Positions 10,785-19,893 of a stretch of 64,000 nt of DNA are shown here, one piece after another. The notes beneath the pieces were generated by a model. It saw only the letters and a program-made list of their open reading frames with translations. It had not been told where the DNA came from and searched no databases. This DNA is from Amycolatopsis australiensis (GTDB taxonomy: Bacteria > Actinomycetota > Actinomycetes > Mycobacteriales > Pseudonocardiaceae). Location of the stretch: positions 930,001-994,000 of the forward strand of contig NZ_FPJG01000006.1 of assembly GCF_900119165.1 (NCBI RefSeq), in the 5' to 3' direction. Positions within the stretch are counted from its first letter, which is position 1, and every line of letters starts with the position of its first letter. Made by a program: the position numbers and the translations under genes.

Positions 10785-12170
10785 CTAGCCCACCGGCCAG
10801 GGCCGCTGCGGCGGGCGAATCCGTTCGTACGCCGCCGCGGCACGCAGGACGCCCACGTCGTCGAAGCGGCGGCCGGTGAGCTGGAGGCCGATCGGGCGGC
10901 CGTCGCCCGTGTAGCCGCAGTTCAGGGACACCGACGGCTGGCCGGACATGTTGTACGGGACCGTGAACGCGATGTGCTCGAACGGCCGCGACGGGTCGTT
11001 CGTCGGGGACGCCCACTCCGCCGGTGGGGCCGCCACCGGGCACGTCGGGGACAGGACGACGTCGTACGCCGAGGTCGCGCGCAGGGCCGCGACGCTGATC
11101 GCGTCGATCTGGGCGAAGCCGCGGTAGACGTCCACTCCGGACACTTCCGCGCCGCTCGCGGCCCAGTCCGCGATGTACGGCAGGACCTTCGCGCGGCGGT
11201 CCGCCGGCAGGGCCGCCATGTCGGACCAGGCGCGGGTGCGCCAGAAGACGTCCAGGCCGTCCAGCATCTCGCGGGTCAGGAACGGCCCGACCGGCTCGAC
11301 GACCGCGCCCGCCGCCTCGAAGGCACGGGCCGCCGCCGTGACGGCGTCCAGCGTCGCCGCGTCCACCGGCAGGCCCACTCCCGGGTCGAGGTGCAGGCCG
11401 ACGCGCAGCCCGGCCACGGACGGATCCAGCGACGTCCACGGCAGGTCGGCCGGCGGCAGGCTCAGGTGGTCGCGGGCGTCGGGCGCCGACAGCACGCTCA
11501 TCAGCAACGCCGTGTCGGCGACCGTGCGGGTCATCGGACCGGCGACGCGGCCGAGGAACGGCGGGTCGACCGGTACGCGGCCGAAGCTCGGCTTCAGCCC
11601 GACCAGCCCGCACCAGCCGGCGGGCAGCCGGATCGAGCCACCGATGTCCGTCCCGACGTGCAGCGGGCCGTAGCCCGCGGCCGCCGCGGCACCCGCGCCC
11701 GCGCTCGACCCGCCGGGCGTGCACCGGACGTCCCAGGGGTTCCGCGCCGTGGCGTGGAAGCTCGACAGCCCCGACGTCAGCATCCCGTAGTCCGGCATGG
11801 TCGTCTTGGCCAGCAGGACGCCGCCGGACTCGCGGACCCGCGCGGCCGCCGGCGCGTCCTCGGCCGCCGGGACGAGCGCGGTCGCCGCCGTGCCGAGCGG
11901 GACCGGGGTGCCGCGGGTCGCGATGTTCTCCTTGAGTGTCAGCGGGACGCCGTCGATCGGGCCCAGCGCCTCGCCGGACGCCCAGCGAGCTTCGGACGCC
12001 TTCGCGTCTTCGCGAGCAGCTGAAGGGTCGTACGCATACAACGCGTGCAGCTCCGGCTCTCGCGCCTCGATGCGCGCGAGAACGGCTTCGGTCACCTCAA
12101 CCGGCGACAGCGTCTTCGCGCGGTACTGCGCGACGAGCTCGACAGCGGTCAGGTCGGGCAGCTCGGTCAT
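10785..12170 (-). CDS. Amidase, amidase-signature family
   Basis: The 461-residue protein is a complete amidase-signature hydrolase. The catalytic triad is visible: Lys80 in VPLTLKEN, cis-Ser155 in TPGGSSAG, and nucleophile Ser179 in VGTDIGGSIR. No signal peptide is present, so it acts in the cytoplasm. It is the last gene of an eight-gene minus-strand operon with a peptide-type ABC transporter, an aldehyde dehydrogenase and an SDR. It probably hydrolyses an imported amide or a derived intermediate; GatA is unlikely because gatB/gatC are absent. Confidence 0.85.
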   Translation of the reverse strand: MTELPDLTAVELVAQYRAKTLSPVEVTEAVLARIEAREPELHALYAYDPSAAREDAKASEARWASGEALGPIDGVPLTLKENIATRGTPVPLGTAATALVPAAEDAPAAARVRESGGVLLAKTTMPDYGMLTSGLSSFHATARNPWDVRCTPGGSSAGAGAAAAAGYGPLHVGTDIGGSIRLPAGWCGLVGLKPSFGRVPVDPPFLGRVAGPMTRTVADTALLMSVLSAPDARDHLSLPPADLPWTSLDPSVAGLRVGLHLDPGVGLPVDAATLDAVTAAARAFEAAGAVVEPVGPFLTREMLDGLDVFWRTRAWSDMAALPADRRAKVLPYIADWAASGAEVSGVDVYRGFAQIDAISVAALRATSAYDVVLSPTCPVAAPPAEWASPTNDPSRPFEHIAFTVPYNMSGQPSVSLNCGYTGDGRPIGLQLTGRRFDDVGVLRAAAAYERIRPPQRPWPVG

Positions 12171-12180
12171 GCGACCTCCT

Positions 12181-12936
12181 TCACGAAGCAGGCGGTTCGA
12201 AGCGGCCGTCGACGGCGGTCCACCCGCCGTCCACCGCCAGCACAGAGCCGGTCACGAACGACGAAGCGTCCGAAGCGAGGTATACGACAGCGCCGGCGAG
12301 TTCCTCCGGACGCGCCCAGCGGCCCAATGCGCCCTTCGTCGCGTACGCGGCGTACCACTCCGGGTTCGCCTTGATCTGTGCGGTCAACGGCGTTTCGACG
12401 ACGCCGGGCGCGATGGCGTTGACCCGCACACCGGACGGCCCGAACTCCGCCGCCGCCGTCCGGAACAGCTGGACGAGCCCGGCTTTCGTCGCCGCGTACG
12501 GGCCTTGGCCCGGCTCGACGGTCGTGCCGCGGATCGACGAGAACCCGATGATGCTGCCCCGCCCGCGGGCGGCCATGCGCGCGCCGAACGCCCGCACGAC
12601 GTCGAAGGTCGCGCCCAGGTTGAGCGCGATGACGCGGTCGAACTCCTCGCGGGTGTAGTCGGTCAGCCGCTTGCGCACGTTCGTCGCCGCGGTGAGCACG
12701 ACGACGTCGGCGTCACCCAGCTCGTCCGCGGCACGCTCGACGGCATCGGGCCGCAGGAGGTCGATCTCGTACGGCTCGCCCACGCCCGCTTCGCGCGCGG
12801 CTTCCAGGTCACGGTCCGCGCACACCACCGAAGCGCCGTGGGCCGCCAAGGCACGCGCGGCTTCGCGGCCGATGCCACCCGCGCCGAGGACGACGGCCCG
12901 GCGTCCGTCCAGGCGGAACAACGTCGAATAGTTCAC
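12181..12936 (-). CDS. Short-chain dehydrogenase/reductase
   Basis: The 251-residue classical SDR has the cofactor loop VVLGAGGIGREAARAL, where the usual GxxxGIG reads GAGGIG. It continues with LNLGATF, a Ser in IGFSSIRG, the catalytic YAATK, and an FVTGSVLAVDGGW C-terminus. CADRD after the second strand suggests NAD(H). The GTG at 12936 overlaps the aldehyde dehydrogenase stop (GTGA). It likely oxidises an alcohol or reduces a ketone in the pathway fed by the ABC transporter. Confidence 0.85.
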   Translation of the reverse strand: MNYSTLFRLDGRRAVVLGAGGIGREAARALAAHGASVVCADRDLEAAREAGVGEPYEIDLLRPDAVERAADELGDADVVVLTAATNVRKRLTDYTREEFDRVIALNLGATFDVVRAFGARMAARGRGSIIGFSSIRGTTVEPGQGPYAATKAGLVQLFRTAAAEFGPSGVRVNAIAPGVVETPLTAQIKANPEWYAAYATKGALGRWARPEELAGAVVYLASDASSFVTGSVLAVDGGWTAVDGRFEPPAS

Positions 12937-14345
12937 GGGCGCAGCACCGCCATCCTCGTCACGGTCAGCTCTTCGACCGCGAAGCGCGGCCCTTCGCGGC
13001 CGATGCCGGAGTCCTTGACACCGCCGTACGGCATGGTGTCCGAGCGGAAGCCGGGCACCTCGTTGATCACGACACCGCCCACTTCGAGCTCGTCGAGCGC
13101 GCGGAACGCCGTGTCGAGGGACCGGGTGTAGACGCTGGCGTGTAGGCCGTAGCGGGACGCGTTCACGGCGGCGAACGCCTCGTCCACATCGGACACCGTG
13201 CGCAGGCAGACGACCGGGCCGAAGATCTCCTCGTCCCAGACCTCGACGCCGTCCGGGACGTCGAGCAGGACCGTCGGGCGCAGCACGGTGCCGTCGACAC
13301 CACCGCCGACCCGGCGGGCGCCGGACTTCTCGATCCACGCGGCGACGCGATCGGTGGAAGCGGGGTCGATCAACGCCGACACCCGCGTCTTCTCGTCGCG
13401 TGGGTCGCCGACGACGACCTCGTCGAGCCGCGCCAGCAGCCGGTCGGTGAACTCCTCGGCGACCGACGAAACGACCAGGACCCGTTGCACCGAGATGCAC
13501 GCCTGGCCGGACGCGTAGAAACCGCCGCGCAGCACGGCATCCACCGCGGCGTCCGGATCCGCATCGTCAGCGACGACCAAAGCGGCGTTCGAACCCAGCT
13601 CCAGCAACGTCTTCGTCGGGGCCGCGTCGCGGGCGATCCGGTGGCCGACCGCGGCCGAGCCGGTGAACGACACCGCGCCGATCCGGCGGTCGGTCGTCAG
13701 CGCCGCGCCCACGGCGGCGTCGCCGGTGACCAGCTGGACCATGGCGGGCACGGGCGCCACCGACCGCACCAGGTGCACGAGCCACAGCGTGGCCAGCGGC
13801 GTCTGCGGGGCCGGCTTGACGATCACCGGGCAGCCGGCGGCGATGGCCGGCGCGATCTTGTGCGACGCGAGCAGCAGCGGGTAGTTGAAGCCGGCGATGC
13901 CGACGACCACCCCGATCGGCTTGCGCTTCCAGAACCCGACCAGGCCATCGCCGGACGGCAGGAGGTCGAGCGGCACTGTCTCGCCGTGCAGCCGCGACAC
14001 CTCTTCGGCCGCGGCCTCCCACGTGACGATGGTGCGCGCGACCTCGACCCGGCAGTCGACCAGCGGCTTGCCCGTCTCCAGCACGAGCAGGTTCTCGAAC
14101 TCCGCCCGCCGTTCCCGCAACGCCGAAGCGACGTCGTTGAGCAGGGAACGCCGAGTCCGCGAAGGCAGCGAAGCCACTTCCCGCGCCACGGCGACAGCTT
14201 CGTCCACAGCGCGCGTAGCCAGTTCGGGCGTGCCGACCGGCGCGTGGCCGACCACGCTCCCGTCGTAGGGGAAAACGATTTCTTGCGTGTCCACAGCAGA
14301 CACCCAGCCGGCGCCGACCGGCAGGCCGTCCGGATACTCAGCCAT
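12933..14345 (-). CDS. NAD(P)-dependent aldehyde dehydrogenase
   Basis: The 470-residue protein is a standard aldehyde dehydrogenase. Cofactor contacts lie in IVKPAPQTP, and SFTGSAAVG is the Rossmann loop. The general base is Glu249 (KTLLELGSN) and the catalytic cysteine is Cys283 (SGQACISVQR). ATG 14345 has GGAGG five bases before it; the GTG at 14351 overlaps that ribosome site and is rejected. It overlaps the upstream ABC ATPase gene by eight bases. It should oxidise an aldehyde made from the imported substrate. Confidence 0.88.
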   Translation of the reverse strand: MAEYPDGLPVGAGWVSAVDTQEIVFPYDGSVVGHAPVGTPELATRAVDEAVAVAREVASLPSRTRRSLLNDVASALRERRAEFENLLVLETGKPLVDCRVEVARTIVTWEAAAEEVSRLHGETVPLDLLPSGDGLVGFWKRKPIGVVVGIAGFNYPLLLASHKIAPAIAAGCPVIVKPAPQTPLATLWLVHLVRSVAPVPAMVQLVTGDAAVGAALTTDRRIGAVSFTGSAAVGHRIARDAAPTKTLLELGSNAALVVADDADPDAAVDAVLRGGFYASGQACISVQRVLVVSSVAEEFTDRLLARLDEVVVGDPRDEKTRVSALIDPASTDRVAAWIEKSGARRVGGGVDGTVLRPTVLLDVPDGVEVWDEEIFGPVVCLRTVSDVDEAFAAVNASRYGLHASVYTRSLDTAFRALDELEVGGVVINEVPGFRSDTMPYGGVKDSGIGREGPRFAVEELTVTRMAVLRP

Positions 14346-15108
14346 CGTCACCTCCGCTCAGCCGGGCCAGCTCCGCACGCAGGTTCGGCGCGGCCTGCAG
14401 CAGCTCCCGGGTGTACTCGTGCCGCGGCGCGTCGTAGACCTGCGCCACGTCGCCCAGCTCGACGATCTCGCCGCGGCGCATCACCGCGACCCGGTCGCAG
14501 ACGTGCCGGACCACGCCGAGGTCGTGCGACACGAAGATCAGCGTCAGCGCGAACCGCGCCACCAGCGAGCCGAGCAGGTCGAGGATCTGGCCGCGCACGG
14601 AGACGTCGAGCGCGCTGACCGGTTCATCGGCGATGAGCACGCTCGGGTTCGGCGCCAGCGCGCGGGCGATCGAGATCCGCTGCCGCTGGCCGCCGGAGAA
14701 CTGGTGCGGGTAGCGCTGGGCGGCGTCGGCGGGCAGGCCGACGGCGGCGAGCAGCTCGGCGACGCGCTCGGGGTCGCGCCGGCCCAGCGGCTCGGAAACG
14801 ATGTCGCGCACGCGCATCCGCGGGTCGAGCGAGCCCATCGGATCCTGGAACACGATCTGCAGCTCGGAGCGGAGAAACCCCAGCTTCCGCTCGGGCAGCG
14901 TGTCGATCCGCCGTCCCTGGAACGAGATGGTGCCCGCGGTCGGCCGGTCGAGCGCGGCCAGCAGCCGGACCAGCGTCGACTTGCCGGAGCCCGACTCGCC
15001 GACGATGCCGAACCGCTGCCCCGCTTCGACGCCGAAGCTGACACCGCGCAGCGCGTGAACGTCGCGGCGGGCGTACCGGCGTTCGAGGTCGCGGACTTCG
15101 AGGATCAT
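14338..15108 (-). CDS. Peptide/nickel-type ABC transporter ATPase (DppF-like)
   Basis: The 256-residue nucleotide-binding subunit has Walker A GESGSGKSTL, a Q-loop in LQIVFQDPMGSLDPRM, signature FSGGQRQR, Walker B VLIADEPVSALD and an H-loop VSHDL. The C-terminal EYTRELLQAAP is the oligopeptide-ABC tail. Its ATG overlaps the previous stop (ATGA). It pairs with the DppD-like ATPase to power the two permeases. Confidence 0.92.
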   Translation of the reverse strand: MILEVRDLERRYARRDVHALRGVSFGVEAGQRFGIVGESGSGKSTLVRLLAALDRPTAGTISFQGRRIDTLPERKLGFLRSELQIVFQDPMGSLDPRMRVRDIVSEPLGRRDPERVAELLAAVGLPADAAQRYPHQFSGGQRQRISIARALAPNPSVLIADEPVSALDVSVRGQILDLLGSLVARFALTLIFVSHDLGVVRHVCDRVAVMRRGEIVELGDVAQVYDAPRHEYTRELLQAAPNLRAELARLSGGDDG

Positions 15109-15836
15109 CGACGGGCCTCCAGGTCCGAAGCGTCGAGCAGCTTCCGCGTGTACTCGTGCTTCGGCGACGTCAGGACTTCGCGCGTCGAACCCGCTTCGAC
15201 GATTTCGCCGTCGAGCATCACGAGTACCCGCTCGCACACCGACGCGACCACGGCGAGGTCGTGCGTGATGAACAGCAACGCGCTCTCGGCGGGCAACGAC
15301 GTCTTGATGAGCGAAAGGATCTGGGCCTGCACGGTGACGTCGAGCGCGGTCGTCGGCTCGTCGCAGATGAGCAGCGACGGCTCGTTGGCCAGCGCCATCG
15401 CCAGGACCACCCGCTGCCGTTGCCCGCCGGACAGCTGGTGCGGGTACGCGCGGGCCGTGCCAGGCAGCCCGACGGCGTCGAGAAGATCCTCGGCGCGGTG
15501 GCGGCGGCCGTGGATGCGGCCCGGTTCGGTGACCTGGCGGCCGACGCGCATGGCCGGGTTCAGCGCGGTCATCGGCTCCTGGAAGACCATGGCCAGCTCG
15601 TCGCCGCGCAGCCGGGACAGGTCCTTTTCGGACATTCCCAGCAGCTCGCGGCCGTGCAGGCGGATCGAGCCGGACGCGCGCAGGTCCTCCGGCAGCAGGC
15701 CGATGACCGACAACGCCGTGAGCGACTTCCCGGACCCGGACTCGCCGATCAGGCCGACACGCTCGCCGGCCCCGATCTCGAAGGAGACGTCACGAACCAG
15801 GGAGCCCACGCTGAGGCCACGCACCGAGAGCGTCAT
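15105..15836 (-). CDS. Peptide/nickel-type ABC transporter ATPase (DppD-like)
   Basis: The 243-residue ATPase has Walker A GESGSGKSLTAL, Q-loop MVFQEPMTALNPAM, signature LSGGQRQR, Walker B LLICDEPTTALD and H-loop ITHDLAVV. It is slightly short for DppD because the C-terminal extension ends soon after HEYTRKLLDAS. ATGA overlaps join it to both neighbours. Confidence 0.92.
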   Translation of the reverse strand: MTLSVRGLSVGSLVRDVSFEIGAGERVGLIGESGSGKSLTALSVIGLLPEDLRASGSIRLHGRELLGMSEKDLSRLRGDELAMVFQEPMTALNPAMRVGRQVTEPGRIHGRRHRAEDLLDAVGLPGTARAYPHQLSGGQRQRVVLAMALANEPSLLICDEPTTALDVTVQAQILSLIKTSLPAESALLFITHDLAVVASVCERVLVMLDGEIVEAGSTREVLTSPKHEYTRKLLDASDLEARR

Positions 15837-16639
15837 ACGCGGGCCGCCAATCGGGGGTCCAGCCGGTCGCGCAGGCCGTCGCCGAGGAGGTTGAAGCCGA
15901 GCACGGCGACGGCGATCGCGATGCCCGGCACGAGCGCCAGCCGCGGCTGCACGGTGAGCAGCTCCTGCGACTCCTGCAGCATGCGGCCCCACGACGGCGT
16001 CGGCGGCCGCGTCCCGAAGCCGAGGAACGACAACGCGGCTTCGGCCAGCACAGCGATCGCGAACGACACCGACGCCTGCACGATCAGCAGCCCCGAGATG
16101 TTCGGCAGCACGTGCCGCACCGCGATGTCCGGCCGCGACCGGCCGCCCGCCCGCGCGGCGAGCACGAACTCCGTGCTCATCACCTGCAGCGTGCCGGAGC
16201 GGGCGATCCGCGCGAACGAAGGGATCGTCGCGATGCCGATCGCGACCATCGCGGTCAGCGTGTCCGCGCCGAACACCGCGCCGAACATGATGGCCAGCAG
16301 CAGCGCCGGGAAGGCGAGCACGAGATCGTTGACGCGCATGACGAACTCGCCGAGCCAGCGCGGCGACATGCCCGCGAGGACGCCCAGCGGCGTCCCGATC
16401 ACCGCGGCGATCCCGACCGCGACCACACCGACGTACAGCGTGGTCCGCGCGCCGACCATGATCTGGCTGAGCACGTCCCGGCCGAACTTGTCGGTGCCGA
16501 ACCAGTGCGACGCGCCGAAGCCGAGCAGCCGGTGGGTCGCGTCGACCTTCACCGGGTCGAACGGCGTCCACAGGAACGACAGCAGCGCCGCCACCACGAC
16601 CAGGCCGACGAGCACCCCGCCGACGACGAGATTGCGCAT
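15833..16639 (-). CDS. Peptide/nickel-type ABC transporter permease (DppC-like)
   Basis: The 268-residue integral membrane protein has six predicted helices and the HWFGTDKFGRDVLSQI block characteristic of DppC permeases. An EAA-type loop (AARAGGRSRPDIAVRHVLPN) contacts the ATPases. I prefer the ATG at 16639, which gives a TGATG overlap and better spacing to GCGAGG than the adjacent GTG at 16642. Confidence 0.9.
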   Translation of the reverse strand: MRNLVVGGVLVGLVVVAALLSFLWTPFDPVKVDATHRLLGFGASHWFGTDKFGRDVLSQIMVGARTTLYVGVVAVGIAAVIGTPLGVLAGMSPRWLGEFVMRVNDLVLAFPALLLAIMFGAVFGADTLTAMVAIGIATIPSFARIARSGTLQVMSTEFVLAARAGGRSRPDIAVRHVLPNISGLLIVQASVSFAIAVLAEAALSFLGFGTRPPTPSWGRMLQESQELLTVQPRLALVPGIAIAVAVLGFNLLGDGLRDRLDPRLAARV

Positions 16640-17583
16640 CACGAACCTCGCAATCGGGGATCGAGCACGGTGTAGAGGACGTCGACGACGAAGTTGACCA
16701 ACAGCACGCCGACCACCAGCACGAGCACGATCCCCTGCACGGTCAGCAGATCACGCGCGGCGACGGCGTCCAGCAGCATCGAACCCAGCCCCGGCAGCAC
16801 GAACACGCGCTCGACGACGACCGCGCCGATCAGCAGCGTCGCCAGCTGCAGCCCGAGCACGGTGACCACCGGCACCGACGCGTTGCGCAGGCCGTGGCGC
16901 ACCAGCGCCTGCCCGGGCCGCAGGCCCTTCGACCGCGCGGTGCGCAGGTAGTCCTGGCCCAGCGTGTCGAGCACGGCCGACCGGACGTACCGCGTCAGCA
17001 CCGCGCCCTGCACCAGCCCCAGCGACAACGCCGGCAGCACCAGGCCGCGGAGGAACTCGCCCGCGTCCTGGTCCGGCGGTGTCCAGCCGCCCGACGGCAG
17101 CCAGCGCAGCTGCACGGCGAAGATCTGCACGAGGATGATCCCGGCGAGGAACGCGGGGATCGCGACGCCGATCTGCGACAGCCCGGAAACGCTCGCGCCC
17201 GCCGTTTTCCGGTGCTTCACCGCGGCGAACGTCCCGGCCGGCACGGCGATCACCAGCGCCACCAGCATGCCCGCGCCGACCAGCCACAGCGTGACGCCGA
17301 GACGGTCGAGCAGCTGCGGGCCGATCGCGTCCCGCGTCACGTACGAGCGCCCGAAGTCGCCGCGCAGCACTCCGCCGATCCAGTCGAAGTACTGCGTGAC
17401 GAGCGGGCGGTCGATGCCGAACTCCGCGCGCGTCTTCGCCAGCAGCTCCGGTGTCGCGTTGACGCCGAGCGCGACCTGAGCCGGATCGCCCGGCAGCACG
17501 GCCATGAACAGGAACACCACGATCGACGCGACCAGCACGCTGACCACGAAGATCGCCACCCGGCGCAGCACCTTGGCGGTCAT
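16639..17583 (-). CDS. Peptide/nickel-type ABC transporter permease (DppB-like)
   Basis: The 314-residue permease begins with a hydrophobic helix followed by MAVLPGDPAQVALG, the DppB N-terminal signature, then ATPELLAKTRAEFGIDRPL. The EAA loop reads YLRTARSKGLRPGQALVRHGLRN. It has about six helices. It is joined to the binding protein gene by ATGA. Confidence 0.9.
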   Translation of the reverse strand: MTAKVLRRVAIFVVSVLVASIVVFLFMAVLPGDPAQVALGVNATPELLAKTRAEFGIDRPLVTQYFDWIGGVLRGDFGRSYVTRDAIGPQLLDRLGVTLWLVGAGMLVALVIAVPAGTFAAVKHRKTAGASVSGLSQIGVAIPAFLAGIILVQIFAVQLRWLPSGGWTPPDQDAGEFLRGLVLPALSLGLVQGAVLTRYVRSAVLDTLGQDYLRTARSKGLRPGQALVRHGLRNASVPVVTVLGLQLATLLIGAVVVERVFVLPGLGSMLLDAVAARDLLTVQGIVLVLVVGVLLVNFVVDVLYTVLDPRLRGS

Positions 17584-19070
17584 CGCGGCGCCAGCCCGGT
17601 GAGGTCGAAGGACTCGCTCACCTGGTTCCGCACGAACCCGCCGACCTTCGTCTTCGCCACGATGACGTTCGGGAACAGGAACAGCCAGTCCGCGGCCGCG
17701 TCGGTGTTGATCTGCCGCGCCACCTGCTTCATGTCGGCGACCTGCTGCTCCGGCGTCCCGCTGTCGGCTTCCGCGAGCAGCTGCTGGACGCGCTTGCTGT
17801 CGTAACCCCAGTAGTACTTCGGCTTCCCGAACGTCGTGATGTCCCGCGCCTCGACGTGCTGGATGATCGACAGGTCGTAGTCGTGGTCGGTGAAGACCTG
17901 CTTGAGCCACACCGCGGGGAAGTCGAGCGGCTCGATCGTGGCCCGCACGCCGACGTCGGCGAGCTGCGACTGGACGACCTGCGCCGCCGACACCGCGTAC
18001 GGCAGGTTCGGGATCCGCATCCGCAGGTTCAGGTTCGTCGCGCCGGCTTCGGTCAGCAGCGCTTTCGCACGCGCCGGGTCGAACGGGTAGACGTTCGACA
18101 GGTCCTCGTACCACGGATCGGTCGGCGGGACCATGCTGCCGATCAGCGTGCCGCGGCCCGCCCACGCCGTGTCCAGCAGTGCCTTCCGGTCGATCGCGTA
18201 CGTCAGGGCCCGGCGCACGCGGACGTCGTTCAACGGCGGCCGCTGGTTGTTCATCGCCAGCGTGACCTCGCTGTTGGACGTCCCTTGGACGACCTGGAAC
18301 CGGTCGTCGGCCTGGAACTGCGGGATCGAGTCGGGCGCGGTGATCGCCGAGATGACGTCGATCCCGTTGCTGTAGAGGGCGTTGTTCAGCGCGGTCGGGT
18401 CCTTGATGTACTTGAGGACCACCGTCGAGTACGCCGGTTTCCGGCCCCAGTACGCCGGGTTCGCCTTCAGCACCACGGAGTCGCCGCGCTTGCGCGCCGC
18501 CACCACGTACGGCCCGGTGCCGACCGGCTTGTTCGCCAGGTCGGCGACGCCGGTCGGGCTGAACATCGCACCGAGCCGGCTGGTCAGGCTGAACAGCCAG
18601 CCGTTGGACGGCTTCGAGAGCACGACCCGCGCGTGGTCCGGCGCCACGACGTCGACGTGGTCGACGACGTCCATCGTCGACTTGATCGAGATCGTCCAGT
18701 CGGTCTTCACGCGCAGGAGCGAAAACTTGACGTCCTCGGCGGTGAACGGCGCGCCGTTGCTGAACTTGACGCCCGGCTGGAGCTGGAAGTCGTAGGTGCG
18801 GCGGTCCGGGCTGATCGTCCACGACTTCGCCAGCAGCGGCACGATCCGGCCCTGCGAGTCGAGCTTCACCAGACCTTCGTAGACGTTGTAGAGCAGCGCC
18901 TGCGGGATGGCGGCGCCGTCGGTGCGGGTGAAGTCGAAGTTCGCCGGCTCGGCGGTGAACCCCACCGAAAGCGTGTCCGGACCGGCGGAAACGCTGGCGG
19001 ACGACCCGGCCGAGCAGCCGGACACCGCGAGCAGCAGGGCCGCTGCGCACGCCGTGATCCGGGCTTTCAT
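17580..19070 (-). CDS. Solute-binding lipoprotein, peptide/nickel ABC family
   Basis: The 496-residue protein has a lipoprotein signal with lipobox AVSGC, so Cys19 should be lipidated after export. FTAEDVKFSLLR and PVGTGPYVV are hallmarks of family 5 (DppA/OppA) binding proteins. It captures the substrate outside the membrane and hands it to the two permeases. The substrate class is open: the downstream amidase, SDR and aldehyde dehydrogenase argue against simple peptides. GGAGG seven bases before the ATG marks the start. It is the first gene of the operon and faces the FadR-type regulator. Confidence 0.88.
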   Translation of the reverse strand: MKARITACAAALLLAVSGCSAGSSASVSAGPDTLSVGFTAEPANFDFTRTDGAAIPQALLYNVYEGLVKLDSQGRIVPLLAKSWTISPDRRTYDFQLQPGVKFSNGAPFTAEDVKFSLLRVKTDWTISIKSTMDVVDHVDVVAPDHARVVLSKPSNGWLFSLTSRLGAMFSPTGVADLANKPVGTGPYVVAARKRGDSVVLKANPAYWGRKPAYSTVVLKYIKDPTALNNALYSNGIDVISAITAPDSIPQFQADDRFQVVQGTSNSEVTLAMNNQRPPLNDVRVRRALTYAIDRKALLDTAWAGRGTLIGSMVPPTDPWYEDLSNVYPFDPARAKALLTEAGATNLNLRMRIPNLPYAVSAAQVVQSQLADVGVRATIEPLDFPAVWLKQVFTDHDYDLSIIQHVEARDITTFGKPKYYWGYDSKRVQQLLAEADSGTPEQQVADMKQVARQINTDAAADWLFLFPNVIVAKTKVGGFVRNQVSESFDLTGLAPR

Positions 19071-19090
19071 TCCGCCTCCAGGTCAGTACA

Positions 19091-19103
19091 CTGGTCTGAC
19101 CAG
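19091..19103. promoter_or_regulatory. FadR-type operator
   Basis: CTGGTCTGACCAG is a perfect six-base inverted repeat around one base. It contains TGGT-CTG-ACCA, the spacing recognised by FadR-subfamily GntR regulators. It lies 21 bases upstream of the ABC binding-protein start and 33 bases before the regulator's own ATG, so one site could repress both. Confidence 0.75.
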
Positions 19104-19136
19104 TAGCCTGACATTGCGGGGACGACGAGGTCAAGG

Positions 19137-19883
19137 ATGCGGTTCGAACCGGTGGCTCCGGTCCGCGCGTACGAGCGGGTCGTCGAGCAGATCGAGCACG
19201 CCGTGATCAGCGGCGAGCTCAAGCCGGGCGAACGGCTGCCGAGCGAACGCGAGCTGATGACGCAGTTCGGCGTCGGCCGCTCGACGATCCGCGAAGCCCT
19301 GCGCGTGCTGCAGGCGGCCGAGATGATCCGCTCGCGCCCCGGTGACCCGCGCGGCCCCGAGGTACTCGCCGCCTCCCCCGCCGCGCTGGCCCGCTCGATG
19401 CACCGGCTCGCGCGCGCGGAGCACGTCGGGCTCGCGGAACTGCTGCAGTTCCGGATGATCCTCGACGGCTCGGCCCACCTGCTCGCGGCCGAGCTGCGCA
19501 CCGACGACGACCTGACCGGCCTGGACGCGGCGCTGGAGTCGATGCGCGAAGGCGTTTCCCGCGGCTACGCCGAGTTCAGCCGCGCCGACGTCGCGTTCCA
19601 CGAAGTGATCGCGCGCATCTCCCGCAATCCCCTGCTGGTGGTCAGCGAAGAAGTCGTGCGCGGGGTCGTGCTGGAGCTGATCGAGGACAAGCTGGAGCAC
19701 GCCAGCAACCGGACGTCGCTGATGCGCACGTGGCTCGCGCACCACGCCGAAGTGCTCGACGCGATCCGCTCGGCCGACGGCGCCGGCGCGGCCCACCTGG
19801 CCAAGCAGGCGTTGTACGACAACTACGCCGAATACGTCCCCGCCGAGCAGCGGCCCCTCCTCGCACCGCTGCTGCGGCCCTAA
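19137..19883 (+). CDS. GntR family regulator, FadR subfamily
   Basis: The 248-residue protein has an N-terminal winged helix-turn-helix: GELKPGERLPSERELMTQFGVGRSTIREALRVL is shared almost word for word by FadR members (about residues 25-60). The C-terminal helical FCD domain follows, with HEVIARISRNPLL and HHAEVLDAI carrying the usual metal/ligand histidines. It is divergent from the catabolic operon and flanked by a perfect operator. It is therefore very likely a substrate-released repressor of that operon. Confidence 0.9.
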   Translation: MRFEPVAPVRAYERVVEQIEHAVISGELKPGERLPSERELMTQFGVGRSTIREALRVLQAAEMIRSRPGDPRGPEVLAASPAALARSMHRLARAEHVGLAELLQFRMILDGSAHLLAAELRTDDDLTGLDAALESMREGVSRGYAEFSRADVAFHEVIARISRNPLLVVSEEVVRGVVLELIEDKLEHASNRTSLMRTWLAHHAEVLDAIRSADGAGAAHLAKQALYDNYAEYVPAEQRPLLAPLLRP

Positions 19884-19893
19884 ACTCGGCCGG

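Noticed and set aside
10113..12023. Long + strand frame across the CitE and amidase genes
   Set aside because: It runs through two well-supported genes in other frames and gives an Arg/Gly/Ala-rich product with no recognisable features.
16639..19134. One large minus-strand protein fusing the ABC permease to an upstream Arg-rich region
   Set aside because: The region before 17583 is out of frame with the binding-protein gene. The permease starts at its own ATG overlapping the previous stop.
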